Positions 1 through 7,587 of a stretch of DNA of 38,749 nt are shown one piece after another (positions within the stretch are counted from its first letter, which is position 1; the number at the start of each line of letters is the position of its first letter). The notes beneath the pieces are model-generated. The model saw only the letters and a list, made by a program, of their open reading frames with translations, did no database searches and was not told the origin of the DNA. Origin of the DNA: an uncultured Mucispirillum sp. (GTDB taxonomy: Bacteria; Chrysiogenota; Deferribacteres; Deferribacterales; Mucispirillaceae); contig CALURO010000016.1 in the NCBI GenBank assembly GCA_944323205.1, positions 1-38,749 on the forward strand, written 5' to 3'. The position numbers and the translations under genes were made by a program.

Positions 1-110
1 TAATAACTATATAATAATTAAAATAAAATATTTACTAGAATTAAAAATAGAGCTTAAAAATAAGTATATATTAATATGACATTATATCCGCTTTTAAAGA
101 ATGCACCCAT

Positions 111-260
111 GTTATTTCATTCTCTTTGCGACTTAATTTCTTATGAGCTGTTTTTTTGGAACGGTTAGCAAGCTGATTGTCTGAGCGATAGCGAGTTGCA
201 GTTGCTGTGGAGAAAAAACAGCGAATGTTTAAGGAATTGGAGCATAAGAAATGAAATAAC
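111..260. repeat. Large imperfect hairpin element (copy 1 of loop family)
   Basis: Nested arms can be paired by eye. GTTATTTCAT (111-120) and TTTCTTATG (137-145) both match the single right arm CATAAGAAATGAAATAAC (243-260), leaving 16 unpaired bases on the left. GCTGTTTTTT (147-156) matches AAAAAACAGC (213-222). The apical part contains GAGCGATAGCGAG, which resembles the AGCGAATAG-type loop of the hairpins at 13.6 kb, 16.7 kb and 28.0 kb. It is likely a non-autonomous repeat, but an RNA structure cannot be excluded. Confidence 0.55.
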
Positions 261-459
261 GAAAACTTGATTTATGAGATTTGCACAGGTTCGATAGTTT
301 AAAATATACTACAAATACATAAATAATAATTACTAAGTTTATTATAAATTAGTATTTTTAATTATAGTTTCAAAAAAATGGGGTGAAGCAGAATTTTATA
401 TGCTTGCTGAATAAAAATATTTTTATTATATTATAAATAAAGGCTGCTGTAATATTAAT

Positions 460-488
460 TTAAGTTTTCAGGCAGAAAAAGCGATATA
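460..488 (+). promoter_or_regulatory. Candidate sigma28 (FliA) promoter
   Basis: TTAAGTTT at 460-467 followed by a GCGATA core at 481-486 resembles the flagellar sigma28 consensus TAAAGTTT-N11-GCCGATAA, with a slightly long spacer. It lies 29 bp before the start of the first gene. The downstream genes look flagellar (PilZ, DUF2802, FliK-like), which supports the reading, but the match is imperfect. Confidence 0.4.
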
Positions 489-516
489 AAATAAAAAGCA
501 CTCAAAAGGAGGTTAT

Positions 517-813
517 ATGTTTTCTCCCTATGATGTATCAACAGTAGTATCAAGAAGTTATATTCCTGAGCAGATGCAGGACAATATGCAGAAAGGTCAG
601 GAACAGAAAAATGTTGCTTTTTTAGCTGAATTTCAAAAAGAATTTGAAAAAAAGCAGAAAGAAGTAGGCGGTAAAATAAAAACAGAAAGCACTGGTGTTG
701 CAGATAAATCTGTTAAAATGGAAGAAGAACGCAAAAAAAGAGAAAAACGCAGAAAACAAAAACAGCAGGAAACAAAAAAAGAAAAGCATGCTGGTATAGA
801 TATTCAGGCATAA
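517..813 (+). CDS. Small charged hypothetical protein (98 aa)
   Basis: I do not recognise this protein. The start is set by a strong AAAGGAGG ribosome site seven bases upstream. The N-terminal third is fairly ordinary. From about residue 40 to the end it is dominated by Lys, Glu, Arg and Gln (runs such as EEERKKREKRRKQKQQ), so a charged helix or coiled coil is likely. There is no signal peptide or membrane segment. It is the first gene of a tight cluster: one base separates its stop from the next ATG. Neighbours are a PilZ-like protein, a DUF2802-like protein and a FliK-like protein, so a flagellar or motility accessory role is likely by context only. Confidence 0.75.
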   Translation: MFSPYDVSTVVSRSYIPEQMQDNMQKGQEQKNVAFLAEFQKEFEKKQKEVGGKIKTESTGVADKSVKMEEERKKREKRRKQKQQETKKEKHAGIDIQA

Positions 814-814
814 A

Positions 815-1588
815 ATGCAGAAACGAATTAAACTTTCAGTTATAAAAGAAAATCAGATTAATGCAGTATATGGGTTTATATTAAATTATAATCCACTTAC
901 TATCAAAAGCGAGCAGGTAGATAATTTTCAGGAAAACAGCATTATTATTTTTCCAGAAATAGTGGATAATAATAGAGAAATATATATGCTTGCAGTTAAA
1001 GAAACAGCAGATAATACTATTATATTTGAAAGAATAAAAAGAATTGATGATGTATTTTTTAAAACTCATTATATAGAATTCAGCCACATATTTTATATTG
1101 CAGAGGTAGACAGTCGTAATGAATTAAAATATAAATCTCTTGCTGCAAATATTAACAGACAGGAGATTAATTCTACAGCTTCCCGATTAAAAGAAGTATT
1201 TTCAAGAGATGAAGTAGAAAACAGAGAGATTATTACATTTTTAATTGATATAAATTCTAAACTTGATGAAATATTATATCTTCTTAAACCAAAGGAAAAA
1301 ATAGACGGAGCAGAAGAGTATCTTTCGTTAATTTTATCTGAAGACGGCATAATATTTGCCAGCAGAAAAGAAATATTGTGTGAGAAAGTGTTTTTATATA
1401 CTACAATCAGGGACAGCGGTGGATTTTTTTCATTTGCATCATTATGCAGTTTAGAAAAATTAATAGTTTCTGGTGAATATATAATATATAAAGGAATATT
1501 TACTGATTTAAGTTTTGATATAAAAGATAAAATAATAAAATATATATTCAGGCTTGAAAGAGAAATGCTAAAAGAGGCTAATAAATAA
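815..1588 (+). CDS. PilZ-like domain protein (257 aa)
   Basis: The C-terminal ~100 residues (about 165-255) look like a PilZ domain. A segment SEDGIIFASRKEI resembles the PilZ D/N-x-S-x-x-G region, followed by beta-strand-like stretches and a closing GIFTDLS...IIKYIFRLEREML, like the usual end of PilZ proteins. A preceding helix with NSKLDEILYLL matches the linker often seen ahead of such domains. The canonical RxxxR c-di-GMP motif is not clear, so nucleotide binding may be lost or altered. It is cytoplasmic, with no signal or membrane segment. The stop overlaps the next ATG (TAATG), indicating translational coupling. In context it may link c-di-GMP or a related signal to flagellar function. 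The family call is by motif reading only. Confidence 0.6.
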   Translation: MQKRIKLSVIKENQINAVYGFILNYNPLTIKSEQVDNFQENSIIIFPEIVDNNREIYMLAVKETADNTIIFERIKRIDDVFFKTHYIEFSHIFYIAEVDSRNELKYKSLAANINRQEINSTASRLKEVFSRDEVENREIITFLIDINSKLDEILYLLKPKEKIDGAEEYLSLILSEDGIIFASRKEILCEKVFLYTTIRDSGGFFSFASLCSLEKLIVSGEYIIYKGIFTDLSFDIKDKIIKYIFRLEREMLKEANK

Positions 1589-2118
1589 TGGGAAATACTT
1601 TAATAATACTTTTAAGTTATATTTTAAATTTTATATTAATAATATTGATAATAAGTTTGCTTTTAAGAATAAGAAATCTGGAAAGAAAACTTATAAATTT
1701 TTCACCAACAGAAGCATACAGCATAATGGAGAATATGCATGAAATGGTGCTTGAAAGCCAAAGGCTTGCAGATAGTTTGGAAGCATCTATCAAATCACGA
1801 GAAGCAGTGCTTGAAGATTTATTAGATTTGGTAGATGAAAAAATATTAAGATATGAAAAAATAACTGGTGAAAAATATTCTGGCATACCAAAAGAAAAGA
1901 AAGAAGTAAAAAGTGAACAGATACATTTAGAATCAGTGCTAAAAAAACAGGAAACATCAAAAGAACATATTATTCAGCAGGATAATAAAAAAGACTTGAA
2001 AACAAAAATACTTTCTCTTAATGCAGCAGGTAAATCAAGTATAGATATTGCAAGAGAGCTTGGTATTTCAATAACTGAAGTTCAGCTTGCATTAAGGCTT
2101 ACCCCTAAGGAGCAGTAA
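1588..2118 (+). CDS. DUF2802-like membrane-anchored protein (176 aa)
   Basis: An N-terminal transmembrane helix spans about residues 4-26, followed by a charged coiled-coil region (about 28-100) and a lysine/glutamate-rich linker. The C-terminal ~40 residues (KTKILSLNAAGKSSIDIARELGISITEVQLALRL) form a small helix-turn-helix-like segment typical of the DUF2802 tail. DUF2802 genes often sit in flagellar or chemotaxis operons, which matches this setting. The start overlaps the upstream stop by one base. The HTH-like tail probably mediates protein contacts rather than DNA binding, since the protein is membrane-tethered; that last point is inference. Confidence 0.6.
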   Translation: MGNTLIILLSYILNFILIILIISLLLRIRNLERKLINFSPTEAYSIMENMHEMVLESQRLADSLEASIKSREAVLEDLLDLVDEKILRYEKITGEKYSGIPKEKKEVKSEQIHLESVLKKQETSKEHIIQQDNKKDLKTKILSLNAAGKSSIDIARELGISITEVQLALRLTPKEQ

Positions 2119-2121
2119 AAG

Positions 2122-3153
2122 GTGGATATAAGTATTTCTGCTTATAAAAATAGTATTCAGCAGGCAGACATAAACGCAGGGGATATAGTTTATGCAGCAA
2201 GTGCAAAAGCAGGAAGAAATGGCAGCTATATACTAAATATAAACGGCAGAAATATAGAAGCATATTCAAAAGATTTACTTTATGGCAGTAATTTAAAGTT
2301 AATGGTATTAAAAACAAATCCTTTAGAAGTAGAGCTTTTAAAACAGCAAAACAGCAGCAGTTTATTTCAAACAGGGGATAAGCTGGCAGTCAAAATATTA
2401 TCATCAAATAACGGTATTTTTAGTGTTGAAATAGGCGGTAAAGTATATTCTGCTGGAATTCTTGCAAATACAGGCAGTGCAAGAATAATGGCAGAAGTTA
2501 TTAAAACAGAGCCGCTTTTAACATTAAAGGAAATAAATATCTCTCCAAAGCAGACTGCACTTGCTGCTATGGCAAAAGAAATATCATTATTTAATCAGAA
2601 AGAAACAGCAGCCATATTAAAGGAATTTGGAGCAGTTCATTTATCATCATTTATGGCTGATGATATTAAAAAAGTACTAAAAAACAGTGGACAGTTTTTT
2701 GAATATAAGCTGTCAAAAGGGTTGTCTCTTGATGGTGATATGAAACTTGCAGCTTATATTCAGCAAAACAGTAATGCAGAGAGTGCGATCAGCAGGCTTC
2801 AGATTGCAAATGCACTAATGGGAATAGATTTTTTCTCATTTTTTGAAAATGATGAGCTTGATTTTGATGATGGTATAATAAAAGTTGTAAAAAATGGCGG
2901 AAACTCTTATTCAGTATATATTAAAATGAATTTTACAAAAATAGGTGAAACCATTATAAGTATTATAAAGCATTATGAAAATTCATATTTAATAACTGTT
3001 CGCTCAAAGGTAAATATAACAGCAGAGCTTTCAAAACTGCGTATAAAAAACTGTAAAGTAGTATGGAAAGAATTGCAGGAAAAAGATACAGATTTTTTTC
3101 AAATTAAAAAGGAAAATTTAAAAGGAATGAATGGGTTTGAAAGAATAGGTTAA
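2122..3153 (+). CDS. FliK-like flagellar hook-length control protein (343 aa)
   Basis: The GTG start at 2122 is favoured because AAGGAG (2107-2112) lies nine bases upstream and the gene follows the previous stop by three bases. The protein has no signal peptide. A beta-rich N-terminal part (GDKLAVKILSSNNGIFSVEIGGK) recalls the N-terminal region of FliK-like proteins. The C-terminal ~90 residues (IKMNFTKIGETIISIIKHYENSYLITVRSKVNITAELSKLRI, interrupted here only for description) have the strand-helix pattern of the Flg_hook domain that ends hook-length control proteins. FliK measures hook length and switches export specificity. The family is very divergent, so this rests on pattern plus the flagellar-looking neighbours rather than strict motifs. 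Confidence 0.45.
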   Translation: MDISISAYKNSIQQADINAGDIVYAASAKAGRNGSYILNINGRNIEAYSKDLLYGSNLKLMVLKTNPLEVELLKQQNSSSLFQTGDKLAVKILSSNNGIFSVEIGGKVYSAGILANTGSARIMAEVIKTEPLLTLKEINISPKQTALAAMAKEISLFNQKETAAILKEFGAVHLSSFMADDIKKVLKNSGQFFEYKLSKGLSLDGDMKLAAYIQQNSNAESAISRLQIANALMGIDFFSFFENDELDFDDGIIKVVKNGGNSYSVYIKMNFTKIGETIISIIKHYENSYLITVRSKVNITAELSKLRIKNCKVVWKELQEKDTDFFQIKKENLKGMNGFERIG

Positions 3154-3169
3154 GTTTATATAAAAACTC

Positions 3170-3198
3170 TTGAAATGTAATGTAAAAAATAATATTCT
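3170..3198 (+). promoter_or_regulatory. Candidate sigma70 promoter for pyk
   Basis: TTGAAA (3170-3175), a 17-bp spacer, and TATTCT (3193-3198) lie 30 bp ahead of the pyruvate kinase start. The -10 matches only four of six consensus bases, so this is a tentative call. Confidence 0.35.
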
Positions 3199-3228
3199 TA
3201 ATGTATTAAATATTTGGAGTAGCAAATA

Positions 3229-4647
3229 ATGAAAGCGAAAACAAAAACAAAGCTGATATGTACAATAGGTCCTGCGTCTAACGACCCTGCTGTAATTAGA
3301 AAAATGATAGAAAATGGTATGAATGTAGCAAGGCTTAATTTTTCTCATGGGACACATGAAAGCCACAGGGCAACAATTAATCTTGTTAGAAGTATTGCTC
3401 AGGAAATGGGAGTGCGTGTCGGCTTTTTGCAGGATTTATGCGGCCCAAAAATAAGACTTGGCAAGCTTCCTGAAGAAGGTGTCAGATTAATAGTTGGTGA
3501 CTATATTGCACTTGCTTCTACAAAAGAAAAATGTGAAAACGCACTTCCTGTGGAGTATGAAGACTTACACAAAGAAGTAAATATTGGTGAAAGAATACTT
3601 TTAGCTGACGGAATGATGGAGCTTCGTGTTACAGGTATTGATGGTGTGAAAGTAATATGTGAAGTTATCACTGGTGGTGTAGCATATACAAAAAAAGGTG
3701 TAAATATGCCACAGTCTGATTTACATGTGCCAGCGTTCAGTGAAAAAGACAGGGTGGATTTACAAATGGCGTTAGAAGAAAAGCTTGATTTTGTAGCCCT
3801 TTCTTTTGTCCGCTCTGCAAAGGATTTAGAAGAAATAAAAAACATTATAGATAAAAGCGAGCATAAACCTCTTCTGATTGCAAAAATAGAAAAACCACAG
3901 GCAGTAGATAATTTAGAAGAAATACTTGATGTGGTAAATGGGGTAATGGTAGCGCGAGGTGATTTAGGTGTAGAAATGCCATTAGAAGAAATACCGCATG
4001 TGCAAAAATATATTATTAAGCAGGCAAAAAAAGCTGGCAGAATAACAATTACAGCAACACAGATGCTTGCAAGTATGGTAAAAGCACAGCGTCCAACAAG
4101 GGGCGAAACTACTGATGTAGCAAATGCAGTAATTGATGGCACAGATGCTCTTATGCTTTCAGATGAAACTGCAAATGGAGATTATCCAGATACAGCAGTT
4201 GCTACTTTAGCACGCATTGCCAGTGCTGCAGAAAGACATAATAAACATACACCTGATTTTGATTATTCATTATTCAGAGAAAATCATTCATTTACACTTG
4301 CTATAGGAAGAGCCGCATGCTGGCTTGCAAAAGATGTTGGTGCAAAATGTATAGTGTGCTATTCATCAACAGGACTTGCTCCATACTGTATTTCAAGATT
4401 TCGCCCTGAGTGTGAGCTTTTAGTGCTTACATATAATGAAAAAGTATGTAATATGACAAGTCTTATATGGGGTGCTCAAAGTATAATATCTGAAGAAATG
4501 ACAGATTTAGATTCTATAATGGAAACAGCAAAAATTAAAGCTATTGAAGCAGGACTTGCAGAACAGGGAGACACTATTATAGTAACAGCCGGTATGCCTT
4601 TTAGTCAAACTGGAACAACAAGTCTTCTGCGACTGGTTCAATTATGA
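3229..4647 (+). CDS. pyk: Pyruvate kinase
   Basis: It catalyses phosphoenolpyruvate + ADP to pyruvate + ATP, the last step of glycolysis, in the cytoplasm. The family signatures are all visible: TIGPASNDP at the N-terminus, ARLNFSHG, DLCGPKIRLGKLP, the active-site stretch LLIAKIEKPQAV around residues 215-228 with the catalytic lysine, VARGDLGVE, and ATQMLASM...RPTRGETTDVANA with LSDETANGDYP. Length (472 aa) is normal for the family, and a C-terminal allosteric-type domain is present. The ATG at 3229 follows a TTGGAG ribosome site. It sits alone after the flagellar-type cluster and is followed by a terminator-like hairpin and a long AT-rich gap. Confidence 0.97.
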   Translation: MKAKTKTKLICTIGPASNDPAVIRKMIENGMNVARLNFSHGTHESHRATINLVRSIAQEMGVRVGFLQDLCGPKIRLGKLPEEGVRLIVGDYIALASTKEKCENALPVEYEDLHKEVNIGERILLADGMMELRVTGIDGVKVICEVITGGVAYTKKGVNMPQSDLHVPAFSEKDRVDLQMALEEKLDFVALSFVRSAKDLEEIKNIIDKSEHKPLLIAKIEKPQAVDNLEEILDVVNGVMVARGDLGVEMPLEEIPHVQKYIIKQAKKAGRITITATQMLASMVKAQRPTRGETTDVANAVIDGTDALMLSDETANGDYPDTAVATLARIASAAERHNKHTPDFDYSLFRENHSFTLAIGRAACWLAKDVGAKCIVCYSSTGLAPYCISRFRPECELLVLTYNEKVCNMTSLIWGAQSIISEEMTDLDSIMETAKIKAIEAGLAEQGDTIIVTAGMPFSQTGTTSLLRLVQL

Positions 4648-4773
4648 TATTAGTAATATAAGTTTTTACATATCTTATTAAACTTTTTTAGGATAGTTTA
4701 AGTTATCTGAAATATAATAAAATATGTATATTTAATAGAGATTATCAAAAAATATTTTTTGACAGTCTGAAAT

Positions 4774-4797
4774 GGCATAAATTTTTATGTCTTTTTT
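4774..4797 (+). terminator. Weak terminator-like hairpin after pyk
   Basis: CATAAA-TT-TTTATG (4776-4789), extended by G-T and G-C pairs, is followed by TCTTTTTT. It is short and AT-rich, 127 bp past the pyk stop, so termination efficiency is uncertain. Confidence 0.35.
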
Positions 4798-5191
4798 ATA
4801 ATGTTAATATAGTCAATTTATATTCAAAAATCAAAAATTTTATAATGCTGCCTAAAAAAATAAGGTATAAAATTAAATATTAATTTTATCAAATAGTCTA
4901 GTAAATTCTAGGATATTAATAATTTAAAAAGACAATTACTATCTATTTTAAAGGATTTTATGAATTTTTTAAAAATAATATAAGTAAAAAAAGATAAAAA
5001 AGGAAATAAAAAAAGATAAAAAATAAAAAAATATAACTAGGAAATAAATTTATGGTATTTTTATATGAATATATATAGCTTATTTATCAATAATTTATTA
5101 AAATGAGAAACTTTTTTTATAAATTTAATTTTTTTAAGGTTAAATAATTATATCTATTGTTTTATTTTTAAAAGTATGTTATAAGAAGATA

Positions 5192-5231
5192 ATATCAGTG
5201 TGTGTGTGCCTATACTGATATGCATTATAAT
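5192..5231 (+). promoter_or_regulatory. Hydrogenase operon promoter with operator-like palindrome
   Basis: A perfect -10 box TATAAT lies at 5226-5231, but the -35 position has only TGTGTG. Covering that weak -35 is a perfect inverted repeat, ATATCAGT (5192-5199) and ACTGATAT (5214-5221), with a GT-rich spacer. A weak -35 overlaid by a dyad is a typical layout for a regulator-dependent promoter. The leader to the start codon would be about 130 nt. Confidence 0.5.
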
Positions 5232-5367
5232 TCATAGTAACCAAGTAGGTATCTATATATTACAGATGGTATTTTACATGGTTTATCCATGATAAGAATA
5301 TATCATATTTCAAATTAAATAAGTGCAAACGCACCATTGATGATGTGGAATGCACCAGGGGGTTTGT

Positions 5368-6534
5368 ATGATCGAACGTAGTTTATTATCCGCCGGGATA
5401 TCCAGGCGGGATTTCATGAAGACAGTTTCAACTGCAACTGCAATCATGGGATTACCACTTGCAATGGCTGAGGAAGTTGTTGCACAAGCAGGCAAAGAAG
5501 ATAATCGTCCGCCTGTAATATGGCTTCACTTTCAAGAGTGCACAGGTTGTTCTGAAGCATTATTAAGAGCTAACCACCCAAGCATTGCAGAAGTTGTGCT
5601 TGATATTATTAACCTTGAATACCAAGAGACATTAATGGCTGGTGCAGGGGATCAGGCTGAAAAATCACTTCATGATGCTATTGAAAAACATGCAGGTAAG
5701 TATATACTTGTAGTAGAAGGCTCTATTCCAACAGATGATATGGTTGTATGTTGTCAAATTGGTGGCAAAACTGCATTAGATTCATTTAAAGAAGCTGCTT
5801 CAAAAGCTGCTGTTGTTGTATCTCTTGGTGCATGTGCATGTTCTGGTGGTATTGTTGCAATTGAACCAAACCCAACAAAAGCAAAAGGTGTGATAGACAT
5901 TCTTGCAGGTGAAATGCAATGGTCTGATGATGATTTAAAAAATAAATATATATCACTTCCGGGCTGCCCACCTAACCCATATAATATATTAAGTGTTATT
6001 TTATATGTTGCTACTTTTAATAAACTTCCAGAAAAAGGCTTTAAAATACCACCTATTGAAAATATATCTATGAAAGATGAAAGAGCACACCGTCCAACAT
6101 TTGCTTATGGCAGATTAATTCACGAACACTGCGAACGCAGACCTCATTTTGATGCTGGTCGTTTTGCAAGAGAGTTTGGTGATGAAGGTCATAGAAATGG
6201 CTGGTGCTTATATCATTTAGGCTGTAAAGGTCCTGAAACATATGCAAACTGTTCAATAATCCATTTTAATGATGGTGCTGCATGGCCTATTGGTAATGGC
6301 TGTCCATGTATAGGCTGCACAGAAGGAACAGTATTATTTAAAGATAGTTTATTTAAATTAGCTAAAGTGGCTCAACCAAAACCAAATTCAAATTTACTTC
6401 AAACACAAGGTAGAGGTAAAGAATCTTCCGTTGCACAAGCAGCTGTCGTTGGTGGTCTTGTAGGTGCTGCAATTGGTGCAGGAGCAGTATTCGCAACTAA
6501 ACTTCCAAAGGAGCCAGAGGATGAAAACAAATAG
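5368..6534 (+). CDS. hybO: [NiFe] hydrogenase small subunit, group 1 (HybO-like)
   Basis: This is the electron-transfer subunit of a periplasm-facing uptake hydrogenase. The ATG at 5368 is chosen over 5350 because AGGGGG (5357-5362) is correctly placed, giving 388 aa. A Tat motif SRRDFMK is followed by a hydrophobic stretch, so the dimer is exported folded. Cluster ligands are visible: ECTGCSE (~residue 57), GACACSGG and LPGCPPNP for the proximal cluster; HEHCERR, GWCLYHLGC and GNGCPCIGC for the distal and medial clusters. A C-terminal membrane anchor lies at about 355-378. The proximal site has Gly in ECTGC and lacks the extra Cys pair of O2-tolerant enzymes, so a standard O2-sensitive enzyme is expected. 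The next gene starts 14 bases before this stop. Confidence 0.95.
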   Translation: MIERSLLSAGISRRDFMKTVSTATAIMGLPLAMAEEVVAQAGKEDNRPPVIWLHFQECTGCSEALLRANHPSIAEVVLDIINLEYQETLMAGAGDQAEKSLHDAIEKHAGKYILVVEGSIPTDDMVVCCQIGGKTALDSFKEAASKAAVVVSLGACACSGGIVAIEPNPTKAKGVIDILAGEMQWSDDDLKNKYISLPGCPPNPYNILSVILYVATFNKLPEKGFKIPPIENISMKDERAHRPTFAYGRLIHEHCERRPHFDAGRFAREFGDEGHRNGWCLYHLGCKGPETYANCSIIHFNDGAAWPIGNGCPCIGCTEGTVLFKDSLFKLAKVAQPKPNSNLLQTQGRGKESSVAQAAVVGGLVGAAIGAGAVFATKLPKEPEDENK

Positions 6535-7585
6535 ACGTGATTTTTTAAAGGCGGCAGCAGGCTCTGTGGCTACAGCAGGTGCGCTAACTTTATCTCCGTC
6601 CTATGCATTAGCATCAGATGAGGGTGCACCTTTTGCCAAAGATACTATGGTAAAATTTTATGATTCCACAGTATGTATTGGCTGTCAGGCTTGTGTTGTT
6701 GCTTGTTATGAAACAAACTTTTTAAACAGAGCAGATAATCTTAATAAACCAAAAGAGGAAAGAAACTTTATTGAAAATAATGATGTTATTCCTGTTTTAG
6801 CTGATGAAGATAAGTTTAATGAAAAAGCTCCATGGATAAGGATAGAAGGTCTTGATTACAGGCTTAGGACTATCATTAGAAAATATGTTGATGAAAATGA
6901 ACAATCACATTTTATAAAACAGAATTGTATGCACTGTAAAAAACCGGGCTGTGTATCAGCATGTCCTGTTAGTGCATTACAAAAAGATAAAGATGATGGT
7001 GTTGTTACTTATGACCCTAACCGCTGTATAGGCTGTCGTTACTGTCAAATGGCATGTCCATTTAATATACCGGCATTTGAGTGGCACAGGGCTAACCCAA
7101 AAATCACTAAATGTGATATGTGTCGTTCAACAATCAACCCAAAAACAAATGATTTTGATATTGATGAACAGGGTAATGCAACTTATAAAGATAACCCTGA
7201 TAAAGGCACAGCATGTACAAAAGTATGTCCAACTGGTGCTGTATTATATGGCAGAAGGGAAGATATGCTTGCACTTGCTCATGACCGTATCCAAAAATCA
7301 AAAGAGAAAGGCGAAAATAAATATTATGAAGATACAGCTAGAGGAGAGTCTGTTCTTGGTGAAAAAATTTACGGTGGAACAGGTGAACTTGTAATTGCTG
7401 CTGTTGATTTTAGAAAACTTGACTTTCCTGTTGATAAAATAGGTGATAGAGCGACTGCTTATAAATCAGAAGGCATTCAGCACACAATTTATAAATATGG
7501 TATTGCTCCAATAGCCCTTTTTACAGCATTGTCTATTGTTGTTCGTAGAAATGTGAAAAAACATCACGAACATGAGGAGGACTAA
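6521..7585 (+). CDS. hybA: Hydrogenase-associated 4Fe-4S ferredoxin subunit (HybA-like)
   Basis: It carries electrons from the small subunit to the membrane subunit. The start at 6521 is fixed by AAGGAG (6508-6513) and by the Tat signal NRRDFLKAAAGSVATAGAL beginning right after it; it overlaps the hybO stop by 14 bases. The product is 354 aa. Four cysteine groups for [4Fe-4S] clusters are visible: CIGCQACVVAC (~52), CMHCKKPGCVSAC (~137), CIGCRYCQMAC (~168), and CDMC with TACTKVCPTG (~200-235). A single transmembrane helix near residues 325-345 (GIAPIALFTALSIVV) anchors it, as in E. coli HybA. The tail is His/Glu rich. The gene order small subunit-HybA-HybB-large subunit is diagnostic of hydrogenase-2-type enzymes. 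Confidence 0.93.
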   Translation: MKTNRRDFLKAAAGSVATAGALTLSPSYALASDEGAPFAKDTMVKFYDSTVCIGCQACVVACYETNFLNRADNLNKPKEERNFIENNDVIPVLADEDKFNEKAPWIRIEGLDYRLRTIIRKYVDENEQSHFIKQNCMHCKKPGCVSACPVSALQKDKDDGVVTYDPNRCIGCRYCQMACPFNIPAFEWHRANPKITKCDMCRSTINPKTNDFDIDEQGNATYKDNPDKGTACTKVCPTGAVLYGRREDMLALAHDRIQKSKEKGENKYYEDTARGESVLGEKIYGGTGELVIAAVDFRKLDFPVDKIGDRATAYKSEGIQHTIYKYGIAPIALFTALSIVVRRNVKKHHEHEED

Positions 7586-7587
7586 TA

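Larger units (their letters stand above)
1..516. other. Gene-free leader with palindrome and repeat end
   Basis: I see no supportable gene here. The stretch holds a large imperfect inverted repeat at 111-260, a solo copy of the element end AAAAAAATGGGGTGAAGCAG at 372-391 (the same end bounds the repeat cassettes at 13417-13959 and 27965-28213), and a candidate sigma28-like promoter just before the first gene. The rest is AT-rich with no clear signal. Confidence 0.6.
4648..5367. other. AT-rich gap of ~700 bp between pyk and hydrogenase operon
   Basis: I see no gene here. Contents are an 18-bp perfect palindrome TCAAAAAATATTTTTTGA (4745-4762), a weak terminator at 4774-4797, A-rich low-complexity sequence around 4975-5040, and the hydrogenase promoter region near 5190-5235 with further small inverted repeats (for example CATGG/CCATG at 5277-5291). 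The segment TCTGAAATATAATAAAAT (4706-4723) recurs exactly at 13346-13363, next to a repeat cassette, so part of this gap may be decayed repeat material. Confidence 0.6.

Noticed and set aside
3501..4142. 213-codon minus-strand frame opposite pyk
   Set aside because: It is a shadow of the pyruvate kinase gene; low-complexity Ser/Thr/Ile translation with no ribosome site.
5350..5367. Earlier start for the hydrogenase small subunit
   Set aside because: The ribosome site AGGGGG lies inside this extension and fits the ATG at 5368, directly before the Tat signal.
6464..6520. Earlier start for HybA inside hybO
   Set aside because: The Tat signal begins at the ATG at 6521, with AAGGAG correctly placed before it.
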